Below, piece by piece: positions 35,109 through 44,172 of a stretch of 64,000 nucleotides of DNA; position 1 is the stretch's first letter; each line of letters opens with the position of its first letter. The notes under the pieces were generated by a model, which saw only the letters and a list, made by a program, of their open reading frames with translations, had not been told where the DNA came from and made no database searches. The translations under genes were made by a program, and so were the position numbers. This DNA is from CAYQOX01 sp964419335 (GTDB lineage Bacteria; Hinthialibacterota; Hinthialibacteria; Hinthialibacterales; Hinthialibacteraceae): assembly GCA_964419335.1 (NCBI GenBank), contig CAYQOX010000022.1:1-64000 (forward strand), given 5' to 3'.

Positions 35109-37748
35109 TTATACCGCCTCAGCGATGTTATCCTCTTGGGGGTTCTCGTGGGTGATCACGATTTCGTCATTTTGCATGTCGACCGTGATTTTGGCGCCAT
35201 CCATAATATCACCAGCGATCATCGCTCGCCCCAATTTGGTTTCCATCTCTTTTTGTAACAAGCGTCGCAGCGGCCGCGCCCCAAAATTGGGATCGTAGCC
35301 GCGAAGAGCAAAATTCTCTTTGGCGGCATGGGTCATATCTAAGGTCATGCGACGATCGGCCAAACGCTTGCGCAGATCTTCAAGCATAAGATCGACGATT
35401 TGCTCCATTTCTTCCAGACGCAAGGTCTTGAAGAGGACAATATCATCAACCCGGTTAAGGAATTCAGGCAAGCAATGGGCTCGTAATTCACGCATGACGT
35501 TGGTGCGGGCCTCCTCTTTGATGTTTCCTTGATCATCAATTCCTTCCATGAGGAAGTGCGAACCGATGTTTGATGTCATAATGATGACGGTGTTCTTAAA
35601 ATCGACGGTACGGCCTTTCGCATCGGTCAAGCGTCCATCATCGAGGATTTGCAGTAATACGTTAAATACATCATGATGGGCTTTTTCGAATTCATCGAAG
35701 AGGATGACGCTGTAAGGTTTACGCCGAACTTGCTCGGTTAATTGGCCACCTTCTTCATATCCGACATAGCCGGGCGGTGCACCGATGAGACGCGCAACCG
35801 TGTGCTTTTCCATATACTCCGACATGTCGATACGTATCATATTTTCTTCCGTGTCGAAGAGGGAAGCGGCCAATGTTTTTGCGAGTTCGGTTTTTCCCAC
35901 ACCCGTGGGGCCAAGGAAGATAAACGATCCGATAGGACGCCGTGGATCCTTGATCCCTGAACGTGCGCGCAAGACTGCATCGGCCACGGCTTGTACCGCT
36001 TCGTCTTGTCCAATCACCCGCTGATGGAGTACTTTGTCTAAGCGTAGGAGTTTCTCTTTTTCTCCCTCGACCAAGCGGGTTACGGGAATGCCGGTCCAAC
36101 GGGAGACAATTTCGCCAACTTCTTCTTGCGAGACAAAATCCCGCAAGAATCGATACTGTTCCTGTTTTTGTTCGAGTGATTCCTCATACTCTTTTAGAGT
36201 TTTTTGTAATTCGGGCAATTTTCCATGCCGCAATTCGGCGGCTCGACTGAGGTCATAGTTACGCTCTGCACGTTCGATTTCTTGTTTGACGTCTTCAATT
36301 TCTTTACGGAGGGAATTGATATTTTGCAGCGTTTCTTTTTCCGCTTCCCACTGGGCTTTCATACTATCGGATTTGGCCCGAAGATCGGCCAGTTCTTTTT
36401 GTAGATTTTTCAAGCGTTCTTTACTGGCTTTATCTTTCTCTTTGCTCAAGGCTTGTTCTTCAATTTCCAATTGCATGACTCGCCGAGTGACTTCATCCAA
36501 TTCAGAAGGCATGGAGTCGATCTCGGTGCGGATCATAGCACAGGCTTCGTCGATTAAATCAATGGCTTTATCCGGTAAGAAGCGGTCCGTAATGTAACGG
36601 TTGGATAAAACCGCGGCGGCTACCAAGGCGTTATCTTGTATCGCCACACCGTGATGAACCTCAAAACGTTCACGTAATCCGCGGAGGATCGAGACGGTGT
36701 CTTCCACGGTGGGTTCATCGATCAAGATCGGTTGAAAACGGCGTTCTAGAGCAGCGTCTTTTTCGATGTGTTTGCGGTATTCATCCAAGGTGGTTGCGCC
36801 AATGCAATGGAGTTCGCCCCGAGCGAGCATCGGTTTAAGCATGTTGCCAGCATCGACGGCTCCTTCCACATTGCCTGCACCGACGATGGTGTGTAATTCG
36901 TCGATGAAGAGAAGGATTTGCCCTTCGCTTTCTTTGATTTCATTGAGCACGGCTTTGAGGCGTTCCTCGAATTCACCGCGGTATTTTGCCCCGGCGACGA
37001 GGGCGCCCATATCGAGAGCAAAAATTCGCTTATTTTTTAATCCCTCAGGGACATCGCCGCGTACGATACGATGGGCTAAGCCTTCCACGATGGCTGTTTT
37101 TCCAACACCTGGGTCTCCGATAAGGACTGGATTATTTTTCGTTTTTCGAGACAGAATGCGGATAACCCGGCGGATTTCACCATCGCGGCCGATGACCGGA
37201 TCCAGTTTGCCTTGTTCTACGGCACCCACGAGGTCTTGGCCATAACGTTCCAAGGCTTCGTAGGTGGTTTCTGGGGTCGAACTGGTGACGCGCTGTTTCC
37301 CGCGGACATCGGTTAACGCTTGGAGAAAGCGATCCGCGGTAATACCGGAGCTGGCCAAGGTTTGGCTGGTGAATTGGTGAGTTCCTTCGTTGATGATGGC
37401 CAGCATTAAATGTTCCACACTGACATATTCATCTTTTAATCGTTTAGCCTCATCTTCTGCTTTAATGAGTACATTGGATAAGCGGTTGGAGATATAGATT
37501 TTCCCCGCTTCAACGCCCTGTCCACTCATCCGGGGGCGACGCTCAATCTCATTCGTTATTTTTTGCTTAATGGATTCTACTTGAACATTCATTTTAGACA
37601 GCAGTCGAGGAATTAGTCCCTCAGGCTGTTCTAATAAAGCAAGCAGTAAATGCTCCACATCTACTTCAACATGGCCATAACGTAAGGCTTTGGTTTGCGC
37701 GTCATTTAGCGCTTCTTGGGATTTTAAGGTTAATTTATTTGGATCCAT
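35109..37748 (-). CDS. clpB: Chaperone ClpB (Hsp100 disaggregase)
   Basis: 879 residues, the usual length. The N-domain (1-150), first AAA domain with Walker A GDPGVGKTA (211-219) and IDELHTIVGAG, a coiled-coil M-domain (about 410-530), and second AAA domain with GPTGVGKTE (near 608) and LLFDEFEK-type Walker B are all present. Works with DnaK/DnaJ to resolve aggregates. GAGGT precedes the ATG. It lies 75 bases after cbpA, so the two form a chaperone operon. No CIRCE-type inverted repeat was seen upstream. Confidence 0.97.
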   Translation of the reverse strand: MDPNKLTLKSQEALNDAQTKALRYGHVEVDVEHLLLALLEQPEGLIPRLLSKMNVQVESIKQKITNEIERRPRMSGQGVEAGKIYISNRLSNVLIKAEDEAKRLKDEYVSVEHLMLAIINEGTHQFTSQTLASSGITADRFLQALTDVRGKQRVTSSTPETTYEALERYGQDLVGAVEQGKLDPVIGRDGEIRRVIRILSRKTKNNPVLIGDPGVGKTAIVEGLAHRIVRGDVPEGLKNKRIFALDMGALVAGAKYRGEFEERLKAVLNEIKESEGQILLFIDELHTIVGAGNVEGAVDAGNMLKPMLARGELHCIGATTLDEYRKHIEKDAALERRFQPILIDEPTVEDTVSILRGLRERFEVHHGVAIQDNALVAAAVLSNRYITDRFLPDKAIDLIDEACAMIRTEIDSMPSELDEVTRRVMQLEIEEQALSKEKDKASKERLKNLQKELADLRAKSDSMKAQWEAEKETLQNINSLRKEIEDVKQEIERAERNYDLSRAAELRHGKLPELQKTLKEYEESLEQKQEQYRFLRDFVSQEEVGEIVSRWTGIPVTRLVEGEKEKLLRLDKVLHQRVIGQDEAVQAVADAVLRARSGIKDPRRPIGSFIFLGPTGVGKTELAKTLAASLFDTEENMIRIDMSEYMEKHTVARLIGAPPGYVGYEEGGQLTEQVRRKPYSVILFDEFEKAHHDVFNVLLQILDDGRLTDAKGRTVDFKNTVIIMTSNIGSHFLMEGIDDQGNIKEEARTNVMRELRAHCLPEFLNRVDDIVLFKTLRLEEMEQIVDLMLEDLRKRLADRRMTLDMTHAAKENFALRGYDPNFGARPLRRLLQKEMETKLGRAMIAGDIMDGAKITVDMQNDEIVITHENPQEDNIAEAV

Positions 37749-37822
37749 AATTGTACCTCACTTTTTTGAAATTGTTCTTTTTTATGATTAAAATGTTTTT
37801 TATTCTTCGAGAGGAAATCAGA

Positions 37823-38794
37823 TTACGATTCGTTTCGTGGATTCATTTTAGAGACCCGGGCGAGTGCTTGATAAATACGTCGTTCTGAATCAGTCAAACG
37901 AGTAGGAATGGCAATCACAAAGTTTATATATAGATCTCCGTGGGTGCCGTTCTTTTTTGGAAGCCCTTTGCCTCGCAGCCGCATTCGCTTTCCTGAACTG
38001 GTTCCCGCGGGCAAGCGAATTGACATCGAGCCTGCCAACGTGGGAACTTGCACCCATGAACCGAGCGCCGCTTCATAAGGAGCGACCGGCATATCCACAA
38101 GAAGATCGTATTCTTTCACAGTGATATGAGGATGTGAGAGAAGATTGATCTTGATGAATAAATCACCGGCGGACCCACCTTTTTGCCCGTTGTTGCCTTG
38201 TCCCCGAAGACGGATGCATGTCCCATCTCGGGTGCCCGGGGGGATTTTTAGTTCGTATTTTTTTTTCTTGACGACCATTTTTCCCAAGCGGTTCTTGTGG
38301 TTTATTAGAAGTTCAAAATGTTTGATCTCTCCATGGTATAATTCTTCTAGCGTGACTTCTAATTCAGCGACAAGATCACTCCCACGTTGGGGATGGGCAT
38401 AAGCCCGGGCAAAAAATGAATCACGTGCTTTTTTGGCGCTGTTGAAAAACGATTCAAAAAACTTACTGAATCGTCCCGAATGTTCTTCTCGTTCGAAAGC
38501 CCCGTTGTTATTTTGTTCTGAAGAACGGAAAGATTCGTTGGGCTTGCGATGCGTGTTTTTATCCGTTGTGTGAAACGGATAGGCTTCTCGGTCATATTTT
38601 TTGCGCTTTTCCGGGTCACTTAGAACTTCGTACGCTTCATTGATTTGTTTGAAGCGTTCCTCAGCGTAAGGAAGGCGGTTGATGTCTGGATGGTATTTTT
38701 GGGCCATGCGGCGAAATGCTTTACGCACTTCATCCGCACTCGCACTTCGCTGAATTCCCAGTACAACGTAATAATTGGGAACTTTCAATACCAT
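37823..38794 (-). CDS. cbpA: CbpA-type J-domain co-chaperone
   Basis: 323 residues. The J-domain covers 6-70 with HPD at 35-37; a Gly-poor linker follows; the C-terminal peptide-binding domains start near 135 (DLVAELEVTLEELYHG). The Cys-rich zinc domain of true DnaJ is absent, hence the CbpA-like call. Ends with conserved RLPAGTSSGKRMRLRGKGLP and GDLYINFVIAIP motifs. ATG 38794 is preferred to a TTG four codons earlier. First gene of the cbpA-clpB operon. Confidence 0.9.
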   Translation of the reverse strand: MVLKVPNYYVVLGIQRSASADEVRKAFRRMAQKYHPDINRLPYAEERFKQINEAYEVLSDPEKRKKYDREAYPFHTTDKNTHRKPNESFRSSEQNNNGAFEREEHSGRFSKFFESFFNSAKKARDSFFARAYAHPQRGSDLVAELEVTLEELYHGEIKHFELLINHKNRLGKMVVKKKKYELKIPPGTRDGTCIRLRGQGNNGQKGGSAGDLFIKINLLSHPHITVKEYDLLVDMPVAPYEAALGSWVQVPTLAGSMSIRLPAGTSSGKRMRLRGKGLPKKNGTHGDLYINFVIAIPTRLTDSERRIYQALARVSKMNPRNES

Positions 38795-39284
38795 CTTGGC
38801 ACTCAATTCTAAAAAGATATAGTTTTTAATCCATCAACCTACTTTGAGAAAGGACGGCTTTTATTTTATCATGGAATAGATAGTCGTTAAATTTGAATCT
38901 TCGCTTAAGAGGAAATTTTTATTTTTTAAACCTCGTTGGCTGTACTCAACCACCTTAATTTTATCAAGTTTTAGCCGTCTTTCTTCCTTCGCTTACGCGT
39001 AGAGATCGTATCGCAACCTGACTTTACCTCCTTCTTAAAATGTTTTTTCATTAATAAGTTTATTTACAAAAAAGAGGCCAAAATGAATAATATGATATAA
39101 GTATTTTATTTTATTTGAGATGTAATTGTTTGTTTAAAGATGAATCGGGGGTAGGGGATGCTCATGGGTACAAAAAATGCGCCATATTGACGCGCTTCGA
39201 GGGGGCTGGTAGGGTAAGATTTACATTAAAAAGAAATTTAATATAATGTTTATATCTCTATAATGAAAAGAGAAAAGAAAAAGT
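38795..39284. other. AT-rich intergenic region
   Basis: About 490 bp holding the cbpA promoter region and, toward its right end, several TATAAT-like sequences on the plus strand. A short GC-richer patch (GCGCCATATTGACGCGC near 39180-39196, a hairpin-like sequence) stands out. No confident gene; a small RNA or the small ORF at 39285 could be expressed from here. Confidence 0.35.
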
Positions 39285-39404
39285 ATGCGGAATAAAGCTC
39301 ATAACCCACGATCTTTTATGAATTTAGTGCGTCTTGTTGGACTTACTGCGTTAACCGGGGTTATTTATATGATTTTGAAGTTGCAGGGAAAACTACGTCT
39401 GTAG
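39285..39404 (+). CDS. Possible 39-residue membrane peptide (tentative)
   Basis: ATG to TAG, 39 codons, with a hydrophobic centre (VGLTALTGVIYMILK) that could span a membrane, preceded by two TATAAT-like sequences and a purine-rich AAAAGAGAAAAG stretch. It overlaps the 3' end of the minus-strand HD gene by 44 bases. The codons could equally be chance. Low confidence. Confidence 0.25.
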   Translation: MRNKAHNPRSFMNLVRLVGLTALTGVIYMILKLQGKLRL

Positions 39405-40044
39405 ATTGCTCTTCTTGCGTTTGATTTGAGGATAGTTGAATGTACATACCAAAAGTTCGTACAAACAAATTCTTTTTCTTTTCAATCGCAAGCCGTGCTT
39501 CTTTGAATGACCCTTCTCCGATTAGGTGAAGTGTCAATGTATCGGTTCCATTTTCACAATTTACTTCTTTTACGTTGGCTTGATGTGAGCGATCTAACGC
39601 GTCGGCAATGCGCAACAAAGAAGCGAGTTTTTGGATGTTATATTGATCTTCCTCGCTAAGCAACATAAATTCATGGTGCTTTTTCTTGGGACTTCCTTTT
39701 CGATGATAGCGCGCAACGTTTGCGATGATGCGTTTGTCGCGCTCACTCATGGATGGCAAATTCGCCCCTAAGATCATTCGCATGGAATGCTTATGATGCT
39801 TTTGCCTGCTTACGGCATAACCAATATCATGGAGGTAGGCAGCGCATTCAAGCCAAAGGCGTTCTTGTTCTCCGCAAAGATGCAAATGTTTTAATTGATC
39901 AAATAGGCTTAAAGCGAGTTTACACACGTGTTTCGAATGAACAGGGTCACGGTCATACTTGTTGATATAGTGCAATACTTCATTGCGCAAAACCGTTGGT
40001 TGATCGACTTGGTTTGTATCAATCACGATAAAATCGTTTCTCAT
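39361..40044 (-). CDS. Stand-alone HD-domain protein (Ppx/GppA C-terminal type)
   Basis: About 227 residues. The HD motif reads H-(x)n-CAAYLHDIGYAV (His-Asp near 73), preceded by DPVHSKHVCKLALSLFDQL and followed by HSMRMI and IANVARYHRKGSP, which matches the C-terminal metal-dependent HD region of exopolyphosphatase/GppA rather than HD-GYP. The actin-like phosphatase half of Ppx is absent. It might be a regulatory or nucleotide-hydrolysing form. Start uncertain: ATG 40044 is used; a TTG at 40083 adds 13 residues. No strong ribosome-binding site was seen. Confidence 0.75.
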   Translation of the reverse strand: MRNDFIVIDTNQVDQPTVLRNEVLHYINKYDRDPVHSKHVCKLALSLFDQLKHLHLCGEQERLWLECAAYLHDIGYAVSRQKHHKHSMRMILGANLPSMSERDKRIIANVARYHRKGSPKKKHHEFMLLSEEDQYNIQKLASLLRIADALDRSHQANVKEVNCENGTDTLTLHLIGEGSFKEARLAIEKKKNLFVRTFGMYIQLSSNQTQEEQSTDVVFPATSKSYK

Positions 40045-40250
40045 AAGTTTTTCATTTGTTTCCAAGTATGATTGTTTTACCAATTAGAAATACGAAAAAC
40101 GGATATCTTTAAGTAATATAACGCATTCAAAAAAAAGTGTCACAAAAGTCGGTATTAATAATCCTAACGGAAATTTAATAATTTTAAACCCCTTTTATTT
40201 TGAATTTATCTATCTGTTTTACTTAGATTTAATTCTATCGATATAAAAAT

Positions 40251-40284
40251 CCCCCGAACATATTACTTGTACAATGTTCGGGGG
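40251..40284 (-). terminator. Intrinsic terminator of the heparinase-like gene
   Basis: CCCCCGAACAT pairs perfectly with ATGTTCGGGGG around a 12-base loop; on the minus strand ATTTTTATA follows. It lies about 45 bases past the stop. Confidence 0.85.
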
Positions 40285-40330
40285 AAGCCTGATCGTTCGT
40301 ATATTTTATTTGAGTTACGTATTGATCATG

Positions 40331-42160
40331 TTATTTCCAGTATTTTAAGGGGCCGGCTGCGCGGACATAGGGTTCAGGTTCCTCTCCTTCTTTAAAGGGA
40401 GTAAAAACGGTAAAGAGGTTGTAGTTTTCTACTTTTTCAGGCAATGTAATGACAAGTTTTGACATTTCTGGTTGTTGTCTTTGAGGTTCTGGAGGATTGG
40501 CCGATTCTACGGAAAAATGTGCATCTTTGGGATTTAAGATTTGAATTTTAAGGCGTTTATCATCAATCGAGAGGATACAAGTTTGTTCTTGAATCTCGAT
40601 CTCGGCCGGTGTGACGATTTGCCATTTCACATCAACCGGTTCTTCCGCATGGACTTCATCTTGTACTACCACATGTTTGCGTTGAGCTATACCCACTCCG
40701 CGTTCAACTTTTTCCACATTGGGTTTATATGCTTCGGTAAGGTCAGCAATGGCATAGGTCCAATCTTTGTTGGAATCATAATGAGTGATGGGGGCTTCGG
40801 CTTTGGGGTCTTGATTTTCCTCGTTGATAACCAAGGTGTTATGGCTTTGGGTATTTAGGCGGAAATAGGACCAGCGTTTGTCTCCGAAGTAGCCTGGAAG
40901 ATTGTAGTTATCGGGGCCAAGATCAACAACCCAGCGCTTTCCTTCTGCATCCAAGACAAAACTGCCTAAATCAAGATGGCTGTGATTGGCTTTGTTGTCT
41001 CCACCTTTGAAGCCTACGAAGAGGGCGTTTGGATCATTCCAAGCACTGCGGAAAAAGGCGACATTGACCCCTTTAAAGAGGGCATCAAGGGGAATGTCTT
41101 CCTGGGCAGGACCTTTTCCCTTAGAAGAATACCATACCAGATCAAGCGCATTCGCCCGGTTGATGTACTGTCGTTCTTCCCACGCTAAGACAGGCAAGTC
41201 ATAGCGTTCAGCCAGCCAGTAGAGTTCTTCGGCTCCACCAGCGCGGCTACCGGCATCAGCGTAATTGAACGTTTGTCCTGTAGGGCCGGTAAAATGGAGT
41301 CGGAATAGACCGGTGTTGTCTAAACCTTCCATCTCGGATAGTTCAAAATCAGTTCCTAGGGCTGTATTCAGAGCGGAGAAGAAATAGACCGTATACCGGG
41401 TTGCATAATGCCAGTAGCCCGGACCTTCGTTCCAACCGCCATCGGGAGCGTAATGCTGCAAGGCTAGTTTGATATTGTCCACCGCGTTTTGGATGATAGG
41501 AACCGTCATGTCTTCGGCTTCATCCATTAATGCGAGGGCGCCTATGGAAATCCCGCCGTAACACACTTGGTTCCAATTGTGCTGGGATTTAGACCACCAA
41601 GCCTCATCCTCTAGCCCATCGAGGAAGGGACGAAGCCCTTTGGTTTTCATGGCGACCCGAAACGTTTTACGATCTGTGACAGAAAGATCATCATAGAGCC
41701 AGTCATAGCCTATGGCGAAGGCATGTGTCATTTCTGCTGTGTCTAAGAAATGGGAAGGGTTCCAGTCGGGAAAGTCAGCGGCGGCATAAAGTTCTTTGCG
41801 AGCGCGATCCAAATATTTTACTCGATCATCGAGCAAATAGATTAAGGCTAGTTTGTAGACCCGATCCAGACAGCGGCGGCTTTGGGATAAGAGGCGGGGG
41901 CCGACAATTTTATATTCCACCGGCTCGGCATCCATGATCTTATCCACATCTTGCTTCAATTTTTCATAAATATTTTGGGCCTTCTCATCGTTTCTTATGA
42001 GATTCTTGAGTTCTGTTATACGTTCCTTGGTGATGATTAAGCGTGGATGGTCTTTTTTTAGGCGTTCCAGTAAATCATCTTTTTCTATGGCGCTGTAACC
42101 AAAAGCAGTAAAAAGACTTGCGGTAAAAAAGGAAAGAATAAATCGAGTTAAATAACGCAT
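40331..42160 (-). CDS. Secreted heparinase II/III-like polysaccharide lyase family protein
   Basis: 609 residues. A Sec signal covers about 1-23 (FILSFFTASLFTAFGYSA). Residues about 35-300 form an alpha-toroid with the catalytic-region sequence WWSKSQHNWNQVCYGG near 190, and the beta-sandwich part from about 350 has NKANHSHLDLGSFVLDAEGKR near 395, typical of heparinase II/III and alginate lyase-like enzymes. It cleaves uronic-acid-containing polysaccharide by elimination, in the periplasm or outside. A perfect AGGAGG lies before the ATG. Uronate release fits the uronate isomerase-like gene at 1 kb, but the two are not linked. Confidence 0.82.
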   Translation of the reverse strand: MRYLTRFILSFFTASLFTAFGYSAIEKDDLLERLKKDHPRLIITKERITELKNLIRNDEKAQNIYEKLKQDVDKIMDAEPVEYKIVGPRLLSQSRRCLDRVYKLALIYLLDDRVKYLDRARKELYAAADFPDWNPSHFLDTAEMTHAFAIGYDWLYDDLSVTDRKTFRVAMKTKGLRPFLDGLEDEAWWSKSQHNWNQVCYGGISIGALALMDEAEDMTVPIIQNAVDNIKLALQHYAPDGGWNEGPGYWHYATRYTVYFFSALNTALGTDFELSEMEGLDNTGLFRLHFTGPTGQTFNYADAGSRAGGAEELYWLAERYDLPVLAWEERQYINRANALDLVWYSSKGKGPAQEDIPLDALFKGVNVAFFRSAWNDPNALFVGFKGGDNKANHSHLDLGSFVLDAEGKRWVVDLGPDNYNLPGYFGDKRWSYFRLNTQSHNTLVINEENQDPKAEAPITHYDSNKDWTYAIADLTEAYKPNVEKVERGVGIAQRKHVVVQDEVHAEEPVDVKWQIVTPAEIEIQEQTCILSIDDKRLKIQILNPKDAHFSVESANPPEPQRQQPEMSKLVITLPEKVENYNLFTVFTPFKEGEEPEPYVRAAGPLKYWK

Positions 42161-42375
42161 GGTTTTAAACCTCCTGGAATTGATTATTGATATCCTGAAT
42201 AAACGGATGATGCATCATAATGTTTCTATGATTTTGGAAAAAGATCATGAGTTCAAGCCTTTTTGCGTTTATTTCGAGTGGCTTATTCGGTTTTCTTCTC
42301 TTATCTCCAGACATATCAGATTTTATGGAATAATCTATAGTATTATGAAATTTGTTTGGGGAAAGTGAAAATAGA

Positions 42376-44172
42376 ATGAGGTGTATAAATACCAATCCTA
42401 TTATTCTTCGTGAGTTAATTCATGCCTTGCGATTGCCGCGTGGTTTTGTTTCTCTTGGGTTGGTGCTCATCGTGGCATTGGCCTTTTTTTGTTTTAATTA
42501 TTATGCCGGGGTACATAGTCGAGATCTTACTCAATTTAGCGGTCGTGATATTTTTTTTCCGATCGTATATATTCTCTGTCTCGTGGCTTTTCCCTTGGCT
42601 ATCACTTCGGCTTCTTCCATTGTTGGAGAACGAGAAGAGGACACACTGGAATTGTTGCTCACGACCCCCATACATTCTTTTTCAATTATTTGGGGGAAAT
42701 TTGTTGCCAATTTCATTACAAGTTTAAATTACCTAATCGTCATACTCCCTTTTTTGTCCATTTGTATGGTCATTGGTGGCTTGTCGCCCTCGGATATGAA
42801 GCAATCGCTCGCGGTGATTCTTGGTTTTTATGGGCTTGCGGTGTCGACTGGAATTATGGTCTCTCTTTTTTCGAAGACTTCAGCCTCGGCCGGGCGGGTG
42901 GCGGTTTGGTTTATGCTCGTTTTTCTGTTAGGTCCTTATGTGATACGAGTCGCTTGGTGGTTAATTCTTCAAAATTTTTATGGGCATAATGTCACTTTGC
43001 AAAATCGATTTGGGATAGAATTATTATTTAATCCCTTTGTGGCCATCACATTTTTATATTCGTCGGTGATGTCCCAATCCATACCCACATTATCTAGTAA
43101 CCCATTATTACAAAACTTATCCCAGACTCCAGGGTATTTGTCTTTGATTCTTAATCTTCTTTTGTCGATGGGGTTGCTAGCCTTTACCAGCCTTCTGTTT
43201 CATTACTTTAGCCCCTTTTTTACGAATCAATATTCGATGCGAAACTTGTTTGCTTTTCGCCGAAAGGGTAAAAAGAACCCCGTGGAGGGAAAGAAGAAAC
43301 GGGGCTGGCTTACTTTTGATGGGTTTTCCTCTTCTTACAAAAAAATAATTTTTGAGAAAGAAAGCTTGGCTTACAACCGAAAAATTTCCACCCATGATTG
43401 GACGGTCATATCTTTCAGCGGATTGATTGCTGTTGCTATAACTTCGTTTTTATGGTTCAGCTACCCCCACGACTTTAAAGGGGATTTTATTCATGTGCGT
43501 ATCGTCACCGGTGTGGTGTGTATGACGATTACGCTTTTGTTTTCGCATATACCGGCGAGTCAAAGCATTTATAGTGAACACCGGCGTGCTACTTGGCCGG
43601 TGCTGCGAACCACAACGATACCTTCGATCGCCATCATTCGAGGGAAGAGGTTGGCACATTTTCGGCAAGCCGCACTACCCATCGTGGCTTTTTCTATCGT
43701 ATATTATTTGGTCAATTGGTGTTTTACACTAATGGCTGGGGTGCCCATTAAAAATTATGAATTTTGGCCTATGGTTTATACTCTTTGTTTTATCGTAATT
43801 TGTTTATTCTTTTACACTTCGATCGGTGTTCTTTATTCCAGCAAAACTTCACCTCATCAAAAATCTAATCCGGGACATAAAACCTTTACCGTGGTGATGT
43901 TTCATGCGTTTTTGCCGTACCTTCTCACGATATTAGGGACGATGTTTTTCTTTGTGATTTTGCCTAGAATGGGAGGTGCTCAAAATGTTATTTTCATGGA
44001 AGAAAAATGGAAAACGTTTTTTATGAGTCTCTCTCCCTGTTATATTCTTAATCCTCAAAAATGGGTGTTGCGTGAATATATCATTTTTACACTGCATGGG
44101 TTGATCTTGCTCGGTCTTGGTTACATTCTTCAATGGAGCGCGACAGCCGAAATACGTAAAGGAAAAGAGTGA
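42376..44172 (+). CDS. ABC-2-type permease, tandem (pseudo-dimer) form
   Basis: 598 residues with about 12 membrane segments in two sets (about 20-290 and 340-590). After the second segment of each half lies the same motif: GEREEDTLELLLTTPI...IIWGK (about 84-108) and SEHRRATWPVLRTTTI...IIRGK (about 400-424), which I read as an internal duplication of the ABC-2 coupling region. This half-by-half layout suggests two fused NosY/GldF-like half-permeases. No ATPase gene is adjacent. ATG 42376 is used; a TTG at 42352 is also in frame. The yhaM start overlaps its stop (TGATG). Confidence 0.8.
   Translation: MRCINTNPIILRELIHALRLPRGFVSLGLVLIVALAFFCFNYYAGVHSRDLTQFSGRDIFFPIVYILCLVAFPLAITSASSIVGEREEDTLELLLTTPIHSFSIIWGKFVANFITSLNYLIVILPFLSICMVIGGLSPSDMKQSLAVILGFYGLAVSTGIMVSLFSKTSASAGRVAVWFMLVFLLGPYVIRVAWWLILQNFYGHNVTLQNRFGIELLFNPFVAITFLYSSVMSQSIPTLSSNPLLQNLSQTPGYLSLILNLLLSMGLLAFTSLLFHYFSPFFTNQYSMRNLFAFRRKGKKNPVEGKKKRGWLTFDGFSSSYKKIIFEKESLAYNRKISTHDWTVISFSGLIAVAITSFLWFSYPHDFKGDFIHVRIVTGVVCMTITLLFSHIPASQSIYSEHRRATWPVLRTTTIPSIAIIRGKRLAHFRQAALPIVAFSIVYYLVNWCFTLMAGVPIKNYEFWPMVYTLCFIVICLFFYTSIGVLYSSKTSPHQKSNPGHKTFTVVMFHAFLPYLLTILGTMFFFVILPRMGGAQNVIFMEEKWKTFFMSLSPCYILNPQKWVLREYIIFTLHGLILLGLGYILQWSATAEIRKGKE

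Noticed and set aside
37749..37822. CIRCE-type heat-shock operator before clpB
   Set aside because: No TTAGCACTC-N9-GAGTGCTAA type repeat was found in the 74-base gap or upstream of cbpA or hsp20.
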